Below are positions 27,401 through 42,400 of a stretch of DNA of 64,000 nt, piece by piece. How positions within the stretch are numbered: the first letter of the stretch is position 1; every line of letters begins with the position of its first letter. The position numbers and the translations under genes are program-made. The stretch comes from Hanleya hanleyi (taxonomy: Eukaryota; Mollusca; Polyplacophora; Lepidopleurida; Hanleyidae). Where the stretch lies: assembly GCA_036873755.1 (NCBI GenBank), contig JAVTVY010025238.1, positions 41,067 through 105,066 of the forward strand, read 5' to 3'. The notes beneath the pieces were generated by a model that was not told the DNA's origin, made no database searches, and saw nothing but the letters and a program-made list of their open reading frames with translations.

Positions 27401-30400
27401 CTCACCAACCCTGGAGAATGGTTATCATCAACCCTGTAGAATGATTATAACTAACCATATAGAATGGTCATCATCAACTCTGTAGAATGGTTATCACCAA
27501 CCCTGTAGAATGGCTATAACCAACCCTGTATAATGTTTATCACCAACCCTGTAGAATGGTTATAACTAACCATATAGAATTGTTATCATCAACCCTGTAG
27601 AATGGTTATACCAACAAATGGTATGTCATTGATGGAAGACCATCAGGTATTGCTTTATCAGTCTTATGACACCATTGACCAGTCCTTACTGAATCCTTCC
27701 CAAAGTCTATTTCTATTATACGAGATTATCCGATATTCTTAGGCAAAAATGGCTGCTCATGTTTGTTATTCTGTTTCTTACAGAGAATTGTCCAATATTG
27801 TGTAGTGGGAATGGAATCTTTGCACGAGGATCATGTCAATGTCATCCAGGCTGGAAAGGACATGAGTGCGAATTGCGGGAAGATGAATGCGAGGTTCCCA
27901 ACTGTAATGGGAATGGTCGCTGTATTAATGGAGAATGTGTCTGTATGCAGGGTTTCACAGGGTCTGACTGTGGTGTAGGTATGTGCACACATTATCATTA
28001 TCCCCTCCTTCACATGTACACACTTATACAGGGTAGAGAGAACTACCTCTCTAAAATAGAGGTAAAAAAGGTTGCTTTTGTCATCATAATGCTCCAAAAT
28101 CTTCAGCTCACTTAGCTTATATATTGTTGCATGTCGTAACTGTGATTTCCAATGAATGTGTCCATAGTCTAATTTTTAATAGAGAACAAAACATGCAAAT
28201 CAGATAGATGACAATTTGTTTTTTTTAATACCATCTGATGTGGATATATCAGAACCTCTTGGTTCTATATATTCTTGACAAAAACGACCTTTTTTTACCT
28301 CTATTTTAGAGAGATACATGCAGTTCTTTCTAACCTTTTCAAATTTTCAGACTTGTACACTCCTAGGTCACTGTGTAGCTGTTGTATGTACTGTGTTGGT
28401 GTGAGAATATATATATATATATACATATATTCATTTACTGGTGGAGGTCTTAAAGTATAGAAAACCATTTTCTTCATCACTGAATGATGTTTTCCTATAC
28501 AGGTATATATATAACAGAGCTTATGTAACCTTTCCTATAGATATATTTGCTTTGTAGAAATTTCTTACATCTTTTCTCAAGTATAAATGACAAGATATGA
28601 TTTCTTTCTTTTGCTGGTATATATTACATTTTGTATTCGTGGTAGATCTATTGCAGCACCACTGTATTTCTTGCTGATTGATTGCTTTCTTTCTTCCACT
28701 ATGAGTTTTCTATTTAAAACCTTATTTGTTGTTTTCTCTCTTTCTGTTCACATTATGCACATATTTATTTTGTTTCTATTTCCTTGGTGAACAGTCGACT
28801 GTTTCCTGCCAAACTGCTCAGGTCACGGCGTCTGTCGTTTTGGCCAATGTATGTGTTACCGTGGTTACAAGGGCAGTGCCTGTAGCATCCCCGATAGAAT
28901 TAATATCACACATGTATGTGCCAAAGACTGTTCTGGTCATGGAATATACGACATTGACGCGGCTAAATGCGTCTGTGAGCGCCATTTCAAGGGGCCTGAT
29001 TGTGAGACAGGTAATTTATGAATGAGCAGACCATTAAAATAACAGCATGATTTGATTCCGCCGCATCTTGATTTGTATCATAAGAAAGTTTTGAAATCTC
29101 AGAATTTGTGAAAGACTAATATTTATTCTGATTTCCCAGAAGTTTGACAACAATGGGTGTTTTGTCAAATTTCTGTAACACAAGATCTTTTGTTGAGTTT
29201 TATTTCTTTGCTTTTAAGTTGTAATCGCATGTTCTTGATTTTATGTTTCAACTTCCCCCACACAAAAAAAGAGTAATATTTCATAAATTAAGTTACATCT
29301 TGCAGAGAGGACGTAAAGCAAAAAGAATCCTTGTTTTTCTTTTAGATAATGAGGAGATGAAATGTTAACCCAGTTCTGGTAAAAAGAAAAAAAGTAATTG
29401 GCTGGGTTTAGGATGCTAGGAGAGGGTTATATATACAGCATGTATCTTACTGCCAAGTGAAATTTGGTTATGGTAATATAGTGAATGGGGTATCAGGTGT
29501 TTGCTGTGAAGGGGACTTCAATTGTGGTATAGCCTATATAGGCTGTGATAAATCATAGTGAACAAAGCTTCCATCAATAATAAGAATTTTAAAAAAGACA
29601 GTAGACCAAAACTGTTGAGGAATAGGTGTTAATACAGCAGAAATTGTGCATGGCTCTCGAAATGAAAATATGTGGCACCTGGAGTTAATAGCCACTTTTT
29701 GGTAGTTAAAAACTTTATTGGAAATGCGATAGTGTCTGCTTGGTGGAGCTGTTTCAGTAATTGGGTTGAATGTATGAATATAACTGCATGGGTTAGCTTA
29801 TGGCTAGTTTATGGAAAGTAAACATTGTCTGACTGTATCAATGACTAAGCAATTGATGGTTGGATTAACAGTATCAGGTCAGAAACCAGTGCCTAGCATA
29901 TACAGGTTGGGCAGAAGTACCTCTCTAAAATGGAGGTGAAAAAGGTCATTTTGCATACCGGTACTATCTTTTATTTTATTCATCATAACACTCCAAAATC
30001 TTTAGGTGACTTGGATTACATATTGTAACAGTGATTACATATTGTTACATATTGTAACAGTGATTACATATTGTTACATATTGTAACAGTGATTACATAT
30101 TGTTACATATTGTAACAGTGATTACATATTGTTACATATTGTAACAGTGATTACATATTGTTACATATTGTAACAGTGATTACATATTGTTACATATTGT
30201 AACAGTGATTACATATTGTAACAGTGATTACATATTGTTGCATATTGTAACAGTGATTACATATTGTAACAGTGATTACATATTGTTACATATTGTAACA
30301 GTGATTACATATTGTTACATATTGTAACAGTGATTACATATTGTTGCATATTGTAACAGTGATTACATATTGTAACAGTGATTACATATTGTTACATATT

Positions 30401-33400
30401 GTAACAGTGATTACATATTGTTACATATTGTAACAGTGATTACATATTGTTACATATTGTAACAATGATTACATATTGTTGCATATTGTAACAGTGATTA
30501 CATATTGTTGCATATTGTAACAGTGATTTCCCAAATGAAAGTGTGCATAATCTAATTGTTAATAGAGAACATAACATGTCATCTATTATTATGCAAATTA
30601 AATAGATGACAATTTCTTTGTTTAATACCATCTGATGCGGATATATATGTCCATGGTCGCCTTGGTAGATGTCTCTTAGTTATATCATTGAGTTTATTGA
30701 GCATATAAATGACCTAGTTCTCTCCAACCTCATGTATTGTGGGCCGAAGGAGACTGCTTCAGTGATAATTATGTCTCCCCCAACTATGTTGGGGGGAGAC
30801 ATCTAGTGTTTGTGCTGTCTGTCTGTCTGTCTGTCCGTCTGTCTGTCTGTCTGGATGGATGGATGTCTGTCTGTCTGGATGGATGTCTGTCCGTCCCCTT
30901 GCCTTGTCTGCAAGATATCTTGAGAACTACTGGATGGAATTTCACCAAACTTGGATGGAAGCTTCATTGGGATAGCCCCCTCATTTGATTAGGTTTTGGT
31001 GTATGTGTGTGCATTCATCCGTGTCCGGTGTCCGTCCGTCCGTCCATCTACTTGTACATGTATATACAGGGCTTGTCTGCAAGATATCTGGAGAACTACT
31101 TGATGGAATTTCACCAAACTTGTATGGAAGCTTCATTGGGATAGCCCCCTCATTTGATTAGGTTTTGGTGTATGTGCGTGCATTCATCCGTGTCCGGTGT
31201 CCGTCCGTCCGTCCGTCCGTCCATCTACTTGCACATGTATATACAGGGCTTGTCTGCAAGATATCTGGAGAACTACTGGATGGAATTTCACCAAACTTGG
31301 ATGGAAGCTTCATTGGGATAGCCCCCTCATTTGATTAGGTTTTTGTGTATGTGCGTGCATTCATCCGTGTCCGGTGTCTGTCCGTCCGTCCATCTACTTG
31401 TACATGTATATACAGGCCTTGTCTGCAAGATATCTTGAGAACTACTGGACAGAATTTCACCCCACTTGGATGGAAGCTTCAGTGGGATAGCCCCCTCATT
31501 TGATAGGTTTTGGTTTGTGTGTCTGCATTCATCCATGTCCGGTGTTCGTCCGTCCGTCCATCTACTTGCACATGTATATACAGGGCTTGTCTGCAAGATA
31601 TCTGGAGAACTACTGGACAGAATTTCACCAAACTTGGATGAAAGCTTCATTGGGATAGCCCCCTCATTTGATTAGGTTTTGGTGTGTGTGCATGCGTTCA
31701 TCCGTGTTCGGTGTCCGTCCGTCAGTCCATCTACTTGTACATGTATATACAGGGCTTGTCTGCAAGATATCTAGAGAACTACTGGATGGAATTTCACCAA
31801 ACTTGGATAGAAGCTTCACTGGGATAGCCCCCTCATTTGATTAGGTTTTGGTGTATGTGCGTGCATTCATCCATATCCGGTGTCCGTCCGTCCGTCCATC
31901 TACTTGTACATGTATATACAGGCCTTGTCTGCAAGATATCTTGAGAACTACTGGACGGAATTTCACCCCACTTGGATGGAAGCTTCAGTGGGATAGCCCC
32001 CTCACTTGATTAGGTTTTGATGTGTGTGTGCGTGCATTCATCCATGTCCAGTGTCCGTCCGTCCATCCATCTACTTGTACATGTATATACAGGGCTTGTC
32101 TGCAAGATATCTGGAGAACTACTGGATGGAATTTCACCAAACTTGGATGGAAGCTTCAATGGCATAGCCCCCGCATTTGATCAGGTTTTGGTGTATGTGT
32201 GCATGCATGCATCCGTGTCCGGTGTCTGTCCATCCGCTCATCTACTTGTATCGCTTCTTTGTAATTAAGATTTTTAGAGACGCAGCTTTGTTTAAGATAC
32301 TTATTGCATTCATTTTATAGCACTTTCCCTTAAATAATGTGCCCATTCAAGGCAGGGTGGGAGGATGGGGGAGACGTATGTTTTTGTTAAAAAAACAACC
32401 AGCATAGGCTTCATGCCGGAGCGGCAACTCAAGGGTCAAAGCGGAACCTCTAGTTGTCTCTAGTGTCTCTATTTTACATATATTAAACTAATAACAACCA
32501 TAACAATACACCTTGTATAGCTTTATCTGTAACTAATCAACATCCTGCTGTTCCACTGAGGTGACTGACTGATATGTATATTAACCAGCTGTGCATGTAG
32601 AGTTCTACATCCGTGTCAGTCGAACACAATACTCTGTATTTATTGGTTATCTATGTCCAGCAAGTATGGCAATGAGAGCGGACTCTTATGGCAGTACAAG
32701 GGAGATAACTTGTTTCAGCTAGCCTTCTACATGTATACTGCTCAGAATTAAGTTTTGCCTCTTTGAATTATAATTTAACGAGAGAAATTAACTTATTGTT
32801 TATTCATTTCTTTCGAATATTCCTTAAGAAATAAATATTAACTGAATTATATTTTTGTTGAAAAGTCTCGGCAGTGAAAGTCTTGACGAGTAGTCTCTGC
32901 TGAGTAGAATGATGTGAAGACACGTTACAGTAAATCCCCTAATAATTCAATCACCCTCTTGAAATTCAATCACCCCCAATTTTGTGGACACAATCAGTTA
33001 TTCTAGTAACTTTAATCACCCTCTAAAATCAGTAAAATAACAAAGAAATAATAGATTATCTGCATGATTTTGGACCAGTTTATCAACTTCCTGTCGTAAT
33101 AAATTTGATCACCCCCTGATTCTATGGTGGGAAACTTTACTTCCTGTCATCGAATTATTAGGGGATTTACCACATACATAATAATGGACTAATTTTGAGT
33201 TAAATTGAATTATCGGCTTGAACCTGCTATTGTCTTGTTTTACACAAATTTGATAAATGTCAAGTGGATTTATTAACATTCAACCATAATCATGTTTTCT
33301 GTTGTCAGAAATCTGCCGACTGGAGTGCAACCAAGGTTACTGTCAGAAGCAGCGCTGTGTCTGCTATGATGGTTGGTCGGGTGCTCTTTGTGACCAGGTC

Positions 33401-36400
33401 GCATGTGACCATCGCTGCGACGCACATGGCTTTTGCAACAATGGCTCGTGCGTCTGCAAAAAAGGCTGGAATGGGAAACACTGCACTCTGGGTAGGTTAA
33501 CCATAGACTGATGGTTAATCTTTTGAAAATGTATAAATACAATGGCAGCTTCCCACATTAATCCTTGGATAATGCTGTCTTGCCCAGAGTTGGAGTGGGT
33601 TTTTCGTCTTGCTGGTGTGGGAGCGGGTTTTTCGTCTCGCCCAATGTTGGAGCAGGTTTTTCAACTATTGATAGCAGGTGTAAACAAATATGGAATTAAA
33701 TATTCCCATCATTCCAAGGAAAGACCAACAACAGGGCATGAATTTACCGTAAAACTCATTTCATTATACAAAGCTGAAATTCTTGAATTATAACCAGCCA
33801 GTCGGGCTGGTTAGCTAGCTTTAGAACTAAATTCAACCAGACAAGTTCTAAATTCTCCAGCCACGGGTTGCCGGGCTTGTGGCAATTTCGAGCCCTGAAC
33901 AAGCTTACATTTATGATAACCCTAGCAACCTCAGGTTAAAAATATATCAGTTATCATCGATTAAAAATATATTCTAATTTCTGGGTTAAAGACAGAGGGA
34001 AGTGCTCAGAATAATGAACTAGAGCTCAAGCGGCCAACCAGGTGTCGGTGCACCACCCTCTGCCATCGAGGCCAGACAGCATTGTCCAGGGTTTAACTTG
34101 AACTATAGTGGAAATTGCCCATTAAATTTGATATTTCCAGAGAATCGATGGAAGAAGGATGTAAAAAAAATATCATTTCCATTCCTTATTCTGTTGCATT
34201 TCATACATGTGGAAAAAAATAAACCATTTAAAAGTATCCATATTATGACTGACAAAATATTCATGCCTGGGTATGTGTATTTTACAGATGGCTGTCCTCG
34301 AGACTGCAGTAATAATGGTGACTGTCAACGCTTCACGGACGGCTGGAAGTGTGACTGTCAGAGTGGCTGGAAGGGAGCGGCATGTAACATCGCCATGGAA
34401 ACCCAATGTCAGGATAAACACGATAATGATGATGGTATGTTGGGGTCCAGCTGGTAGAAAGGATTAATTCTTCTTTCTGATATTTGAAACCATTCATGCG
34501 TCTGAAATTGTAATCTACATTTCTCATTTTGATTGATGTATAAACCTTGCAATCTATTAATCGGAAGTAAGGTATCCTTTGTTCTTGCTCTCATTTCATG
34601 TTGAACATGAAGAATTTAATATCTGAATTGGCATTAGAATGTCCACCTGTCTGCCTCTCTCTGACAGGTAGTTTTTGTAAGAGACAGGCAGACGAATTTG
34701 GTAACTGTCACACAACAAAAATATATATGCAGTATTTGGTAGAGCTTATGCTTAACTGGCAATATATCGGCTTCTGTAAGTGAATAATTTGGATAATATT
34801 ATGCCGGCTTATTGAACTGTTGAAGTTTCTCATAATAAATGCAACTGAAAATTACAATTTCTTGTCGTTCAGCCTACCATTTGGAGGAGACGGGTTGAAA
34901 TCTTTCTCACCTTTTTTTGTCAACATTTTAGCCCTTGAGATGTGTACATGCATATCATACATGTTTGTTTACAGATGGTCTCACAGATTGTCTCGACCCT
35001 GACTGTTGTATTAACACGGTCTGTACAAGCAGTATACATTGTCAGACCTCCCCGGATCCATTAGAAATACTTCAACGTAAACAACCACCCAGCACAACGG
35101 CATCCTTCTACGAGAAAATGAGGTTTCTGATCGAAGAGAACAGTGTACAGAGTTACGCGACCAAAAACGCTTTTAATGAAAGGTTGGTCTATAGCATTTT
35201 GTACGATAGGACGAACATGTTTCCCTCCGGCTATAGACATTATGTATGCGTCAAATTTCAGTTTGAAGCTGTCAAATCCTGCAGGGCATATGACTCATGT
35301 ATTGATTTTATATATTGCAATATTACCTATGTTTTTCCTTGGATTGTTGCTGTCGGGTCTTAATTGATGACAGTTATGTCCGCCTAATATTATGCCCTGT
35401 ACAGCGGGGTGTTACGCCTCTCTGCACCTACGTTTACATGAAAAACACATTACCGCTGTTGACAGGGCACAGGAAATGGTTTCGCTTTATTTAACTGGAG
35501 TAATGTATATATGTCACCTGTGTAGGTATTTATCATGTTTATGGGTTAATTTAATATCCCCAGTGCCAGTGCTTAGCAAAATGGTGACTGTCTCAATGAT
35601 CAATTTATTCTCCACACAACTTGATTTTCATCTAATTTTCTTTTCTAATGACAACCACATGATATCCGTGCCTAATGATGAATGTTGCTGGTGTAGTTTA
35701 ACTGATAGACGTTAATGATAACAGGACCTATACTCTGATTAGTGAAGATCAATTACTCTCTCCTTGCTTCTACCAGGCAATTGATTTTATCATCTCACAT
35801 TTGTACGGCTATGTATATCATTTTGATTGCCAATATTGCATATGTATTCTGATATTGATGGGCTACAGTATATTCTGATATTGATGGGCTATATTTTATT
35901 CTGATGTTAATTGGCTACATAACATTCTGATATTGATTGACCGGCATCTGAGATGTCTGTCTGATTAGCTTTTTTTTTTCTGATTCTATTTTTGATTGGT
36001 TACTCATATCCTCCATCTGATTGGTTATTTCAGTCAAGTGTCAGTTATTCGTGGGAAGGTCATGGCCAAGGATGGTAGCCCTCTGGTGGGAGTTCGTGTT
36101 GGAGTTGTCACTCAGCCTCTTTTCGGATTCACACTGACCCGTGAAGAAGGCCTGTGAGTATATCGGGGATGCAAACTTATTTTGTGTTTGGGAATAAATG
36201 TTTTTGGATAAAATCTTCCTCAATAAATTAATAAATAATAAATAGACATAAATAATTCCTCGATTGTTGTTATGGCCATTATTTAGGGGGATGGATTAAA
36301 TTTGCAACTCATTTTTACCCCTCAGCCTGATTGGGCTCAGGGGTATTATTGTCATCCCGTCTGTCCATTTGTCTGTCCTCTTTTTCCCCCCGGACTCCAT

Positions 36401-39400
36401 ATCTTGATAACTACTCGAGGTAGGTCGACAAAACTTCTGTACAATATAGAATTTTATCTGTAGATGTGCCTTTTGTATGTTTTATTGGTCAGGTCCTCAT
36501 CTGTCTGTCTGTTCGTCCACTTTTTGATTCATCTATATTCCAACATTATCTATTATTGGCCTTCTTGTGGTAAGTTTCTAAAATCCAGTGGTGGTTAAAT
36601 CATTTACATAATAATTACCCTGTATTCAGAAATGTTTTCTTTCCATTCTACTTCCAAAATTTTCATGGAATGTTGCAAGCGTTTTCACTAATCTACATAA
36701 ATCTACATATTACATGTACCAAAATTGTTTCTGCAAGGTAGTGGACAGGGGAGATAACCACATAGAGGAATGTGCTGGAAAATGTAGTGCAAGTTTAAAT
36801 CTACAGTTTAAATCTCCACAACCTTTTCTGATTGTGAATTACCATTTACCAACCACTCAGTTGGCTTTAATTATGCTTCAGTTGTAATTTGTGAAATTTC
36901 TACACCTTGGAAACACTTATAAATAGAAATTTGGTGTCCATTTGTGCTACTATCAGCAGTGAACTGACAGTGGCACTTGCACTCATAAAATCATCTTGGT
37001 CTGGACTGTTAAGAGACTGAGGGGTCGTAGCACCTCTGGTGCCTCCTGTAATATCAAAGAAAGCAATGAAGCAAAGGCTGCAGATATCTAAAATACTGAA
37101 ATCTAATATGCAATGTATGGATATGAAAGTTGAAATGTTGAAGTTGTCATTATTCCGCATTTTGACATGCTTTCAAGCCATGTTCAGCGTGTAGCTATTG
37201 ATAAAATTCCTTTGGCATGCAGGTTTGATATACTGGTGAATGGAGGTGGCTCCGTCACATTACGCTTCATGAGGCAACCATTCCAAATCAAGTCGGCCAG
37301 CGTCCTGGTCCCATGGAACCAGATCATCACCATGGATACAGTCGTCATGACGCTAGAGACAGAGGATGTAGCCACGGACCCTTCATCATGCAGTGTGGAG
37401 CATGAGCACTATTGGTTAAGACCGGTCGTCCTGTCAACGTGGCAACACACTCAGTTAGGGGCTTGTCCAGACAAGAGCACCATCATTCCTGAATCTCAGG
37501 TATGGGTTATTGTGTGATGTTATTAACACACTCGACTAGTGACTTGCCCATACAAGAGCACCACCATTCTAGAATTGTAGGTATGGGTTATTGTGTGATG
37601 TTATTAACACGCTCAGCTAGTGACTTGTCCATACAAGAGCACCACCATTCTAGAATTGTAGGTATGGGTTATTGTGTGATGTTATTAACACGCTCAGCTA
37701 GTGACTTGTCCATACAAGAGCACCACCATTCTAGAATTGTAGGTATGGGTTATTGTGTGATGTTAACACACTCAGCTAGTGACTTGTCCATACAAGAGCA
37801 CCACCATTCTAGAACCGTGGGTATGGGTTATTGTATGATGTTATTAACACACTCAGCTAGTGACTTGTCCATACAAGAGCACCACCATTCTAGAATTGTG
37901 GGTATGGGTTATTGTGTGATGTTATTAACACGCTCAGCTAGTGACTTGTCCATACAAGAGCACCACCATTCTAGAATTGTGGGTATGGGTTATTGTGTGA
38001 TGTTATTCACACGCTCAGCTAGTGACTTGTCCATACAAGAGCACCACCATTCTAGAATTGTGGGTATGGGTTATTGTGTGATGTTATTAACACGCTCAGC
38101 TAGTGACTTGTCCATACAAGAGCACCACCATTCTAGAATTGTGGGTATGGGTTATTGTGTGATGTTATTCACACGCTCAGCTAGTGACTTGTCCATACAA
38201 GAGCACCACCATTCTAGAATTGTGGGTATGGGTTATTGTGTGATGTTATTAACACGCTCAGCTAGTGACTTGTCCATACAAGAGCACCACCATTCTAGAA
38301 TTGTGGGTATGGGTTATTGTGTGATGTTATTAACACGCTCAGCTAGTGACTTGTCCATACAAGAGCACCACCATTCTAGAATTGTGGGTATGGGTTATTG
38401 TGTGATGTTATTCACACGCTCAGCTAGTGACTTGTCCATACAAGAGCACCACCATTCTAGAATTGTAGGTATGGGTTATTGTGTGATGTTATTAACACGC
38501 TCAGCTAGTGACTTGTCCATACAAGAGCACCACCATTCTAGAATTGTGGGTATGGGTTATTGTGTGATGTTATTAACACGCTCAGCTAGTGACTTGTCCA
38601 TACAAGAGCACAATCATCCCTGAATCTTAGGTACAAGTTATTGTGTGATGTTATTAACACACTCAGGTTAGGGGCTTGTTCAGGTGAGAGCACTATCATT
38701 CCTGAATCTCCGGTATGGCTTAATGTCACTATATTAACACCCACTTAGGTGGCTGATACATGCAGTCAAGGGCTTGTCCAGACAAGAGCACCATTATGAA
38801 GAATATTCAAAGTGAAGAAGTTTGTTCACTACTAGAACCAACTGTGAAGAATTTTGTAATGTCCTGAACCAAAAACTTTCCTAAAATACTGTAGTTGACT
38901 AGGAAGAACTTTGTGAAGTACGGTGACTGTGAAGAAGTGTGTAAAATTCATTTATGGACTGTGAAAGACTAAGTACTGAAACTGAAGTATAAAGAAAGTA
39001 CTGTAACTGACTAGCTTTGTAAAATCTGTAACCGACTTTGAAGAAAATAGTGAAGTATTGTAAATGACTGGCTGTGTAAACCCTAATCTATTTTACAAAT
39101 ACGTAATATACTGTACTGTATTTTAATTAAGTGAACAACTTTGTGACATGCTATAAATAACTGTGAAGAAATTTATAAACTACTTTATTTGACCAGGAAG
39201 AATTTTGTTATGACAGTGAAGAACAGTAAATTATTGTAACTAATAATGTGGAAAGTAATGTAAGCATGACTAGAGACCTATATGATATACTATGTAAAGT
39301 ACTATTATTGACAATAAATAACTGTCCATTATGAGTACTGTAATATACTGTATAGAACCGTGTTCGTTATACCTCCAGGTACTTCAGGAAAGCCTGTCTA

Positions 39401-42400
39401 TCCCGGGTACAGATGTCCATCTGGTGTACCACAGTAGTGAGACCCCCGGATACATGTCTGTTATACTGATTCAGATGACCCCGGAGACTATCCCATCATC
39501 TCTCGCTCTCGTCCATCTACGAGTGTCCGTGGAAGGTTTCGTCCAGGAGAAGTTATTTGAGGCTGACCCAGGCCTTAAGTACACCTTCTCCTGGGATAGA
39601 CGCAATGCCTATAAGATGAAGGTCTATGGAATTGTGACGGCCAGAGGTAACTTTTTCAACTCGCATAATCCATACCAAATGTGTTGATCTTTGTTCGAAT
39701 CACAGATAACGGTCCTTCTGTACATTCCTGCTGCTTCTTGATCTATCTTTTGAATGCTGTTTTGAAAACTCCCATTTCACTGAGTTGCAAAAAAATATTT
39801 ATATACCATCAGAAGCACATTATGTAGGACTGTGTATCATTAAATTTGAGTAGCTACAGGGCACTAGTAATCACCAGTCTACATCACTTGACTCTTGCAC
39901 AGTCCCTACACACGCAAGACAAAAGGCGCTATGCGGGGAATCATGAGTGGGACTCATTATGTATCATAGGCTGAATATTAAAATTTCTGCATCAGTTTAT
40001 CTTCCTTGATGCAACTCTCGATTTTTATCGAGCCCGTAGCTTTAGCTGCGGAAAGCTCGATATAGATGCCACAATGATGTCCGGCTGTCTGTCTGTCTAT
40101 CTGCAGGACCAAGTAAATGTTAAAGTTTTGGACTTAGAAATTTTTCCCTCAGGACCAAGTAAATGTTAAAGTTTGATCCTAATGCCTGCCCAACCGCATG
40201 CTTACATCGGGCTACACATATTGAACCCATCCACTATCCTCGGGGAGCATGTCCCCACCCCTGGGACCCCAGGACCAAGTAAATGTTAAAGGTTTGGACT
40301 TAGAAAATTCCTATCCACAGCTTCTCGGCCTCACCTATGTCTCCTAAACTACCCCCCGAACTCTCATCTATTCCATATGCTTACATCTGGCTACACTTAT
40401 TGAACCCATCCACTACCCTCGGGGAGCAGGTCCCCATCCCTGGGGCACCGAGCCCCACCTCATATCTCCTAAAGTAAGCTTTGCCCGACCCCATATCCTC
40501 ATATAGTTTGGGAGCTCAGATCATCCTGTACACTTATTCAACCCATCCACTAACCCCGGGAGCATGTCCCCACCCCTATTTCTTCTAAACTAAGCATTGC
40601 CCAACCCCCCATACTATCATATTTTCCCACAGCTTGCATGATCCTACACTTATTCAACCCATGCGCTACCCATGGAAGCATGTCTCCACCCTCTGGGCAC
40701 TGTGCCCCACCATCCACCACCTAAACTAAGCTTCGCCCGATGCCATATCCTCATATTTTCCTGACGCTTACATCATGCTACACATATTCAATGCATTGCC
40801 CAACTCCATACCCTCGTATTTCAATTTCTAATTTTATATCTCTTATATGTGATACTAACCTGTTATTAGGCATGAGATGCAGTGTACATTGTATATACAG
40901 GCATACATACCAAATCACCTACAGTATATTCCTTTATAGTATTTACTAATAGTTTGGTGACATTAGTTTATTTCAGAAGTACAATATCAAAATAACGGGC
41001 GGGGGAATCCCGCAGTACCGAACCCCTGTTAGTTTTTAATTTCGTGTCGCCTTAAATGAAGGACGCCATTTCCGTAAATTTTGCTATCAAATTCTGGTTG
41101 ACCCTAAAGCTTTTGCACAACCATATCTGTGTCCACACATTTAACTCACTATATTAATTAAAACTGAGTTTGAATCAGTTTGTGATGTCTCAGTCTTTAC
41201 CAGTGCACATTATTATGGAGCATTACAGTATGATTGGACACTGTTGTTATTGTATTTTTTTATTTGCATGCAAATTTGAGGGTTTACCCATTGCTGGTGT
41301 CCCATTGCATACTGGAAATGATAGCTTTACTCCAACTATTGCATTGTTATTAGCTTCGTTTGTTCACATATCACACAAAGTTACACCAAGAACATCCTCC
41401 AAATTGCACACCTATTGTTCCTAACTATACATATACATGTATTCATCAGATCTATGCAATGGAATGTGTAAGCTTACTTTGTGTAATCTTTATTTGAAGT
41501 TTTATAATATAGTTCCTCCTTCAATCCAACCTCAACATCACTGATATAGAAATCATATTTCTTAATAAATGTGTTGTTGTTTTAAACGATGTGCATTGCC
41601 AATGATGTGCAACCTCAAATGATGTGCCACCCTGAAGGGCTCGATCTTTTTGCGAAGCTGCATGTCGTTTTGAATCTGCGCAAACACGTCACATAGCAAT
41701 CTTACTACACAACTAGTCACATCATGTGTTATAAGGATGGAGGGTGTGACCATTGCATGATCTAATGTATGGATGCAGACTTCTAGTTTGCTTCTGAAGA
41801 AAATGTGATAATAGAGTTTCCTGTTACTGGTACTTTCAGCTCACAAAGTTCAGCACAAGGCTGATATTGTTTAACCAATACAAGGAATTTTGTGATCATA
41901 CTTTAGCTTGCACTTCCCCAATGCTGCTTGCATATGTTTTTGGAGCAAGTCGCTGAATGGAACTTTGGTACATGCATCTGTGATCAAGTTAATTGTTATA
42001 AGACGGATGATTTATTAAGGAAGTAATTCCTGTTTCTGTTCATTTCAGTATATGTGGGTTACCAGTATGCTGGTTGTGAGTATATATTCTGGGAGACCCG
42101 GAGCACCACCATGAGTGGATATGACCTGACTTCATCTGAGATAGGAGGCTGGAACCTGGACATTCACCACACTTACAACTTCCAGGAAGGTACGTTCTCT
42201 TCTCTATAATCTTAATATGCACAGAAATATACAGTTTCTCTATTCTCTAGATGTCGAGATTACTCGTAGACTGGGACAAATATAGAAATATTTAGATGAG
42301 ATAGATTTTCTCTCATTTCTGTTACATTTACAATCTGAGCTACAGTGGGTTATTGATACAATGCAGGATATTGAAATTTGTTTATACAGTGAAAACTATG

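Larger units (their letters stand above)
29011..33308 (+). other. intron 9
   Basis: 4.3 kb. It contains a MITE family 4 copy with an internal 29-bp array, the 169-bp array element (30771-32455) and a MITE family 2 copy (32928-33172). Almost half is repeat. Confidence 0.8.
39647..42048 (+). other. intron 15
   Basis: 2.4 kb. Contains a hairpin-headed repeat (40027) followed by a degenerate long-unit tandem repeat (40180-40830). 40850-42048 has no recognised feature. Confidence 0.75.

Noticed and set aside
30022..30525. CRISPR-like regular repeat array
   Set aside because: The units are directly tandem with no unique spacers, and the host is a eukaryote.
30737..30988. Plus-strand open frames with [19 protein letters not shown] peptide, also on the minus strand at 61788-63032
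   Set aside because: These repeat peptides are translations of the non-coding 169-bp array; frames change from unit to unit.
37502..38623. 373-codon open frame of 14 repeated 27-residue units
   Set aside because: It lies in the intronic 81-bp array, in a different frame from exon 14. It stays open only because the unit is a multiple of three without a stop in that frame. No start context or partner exon.
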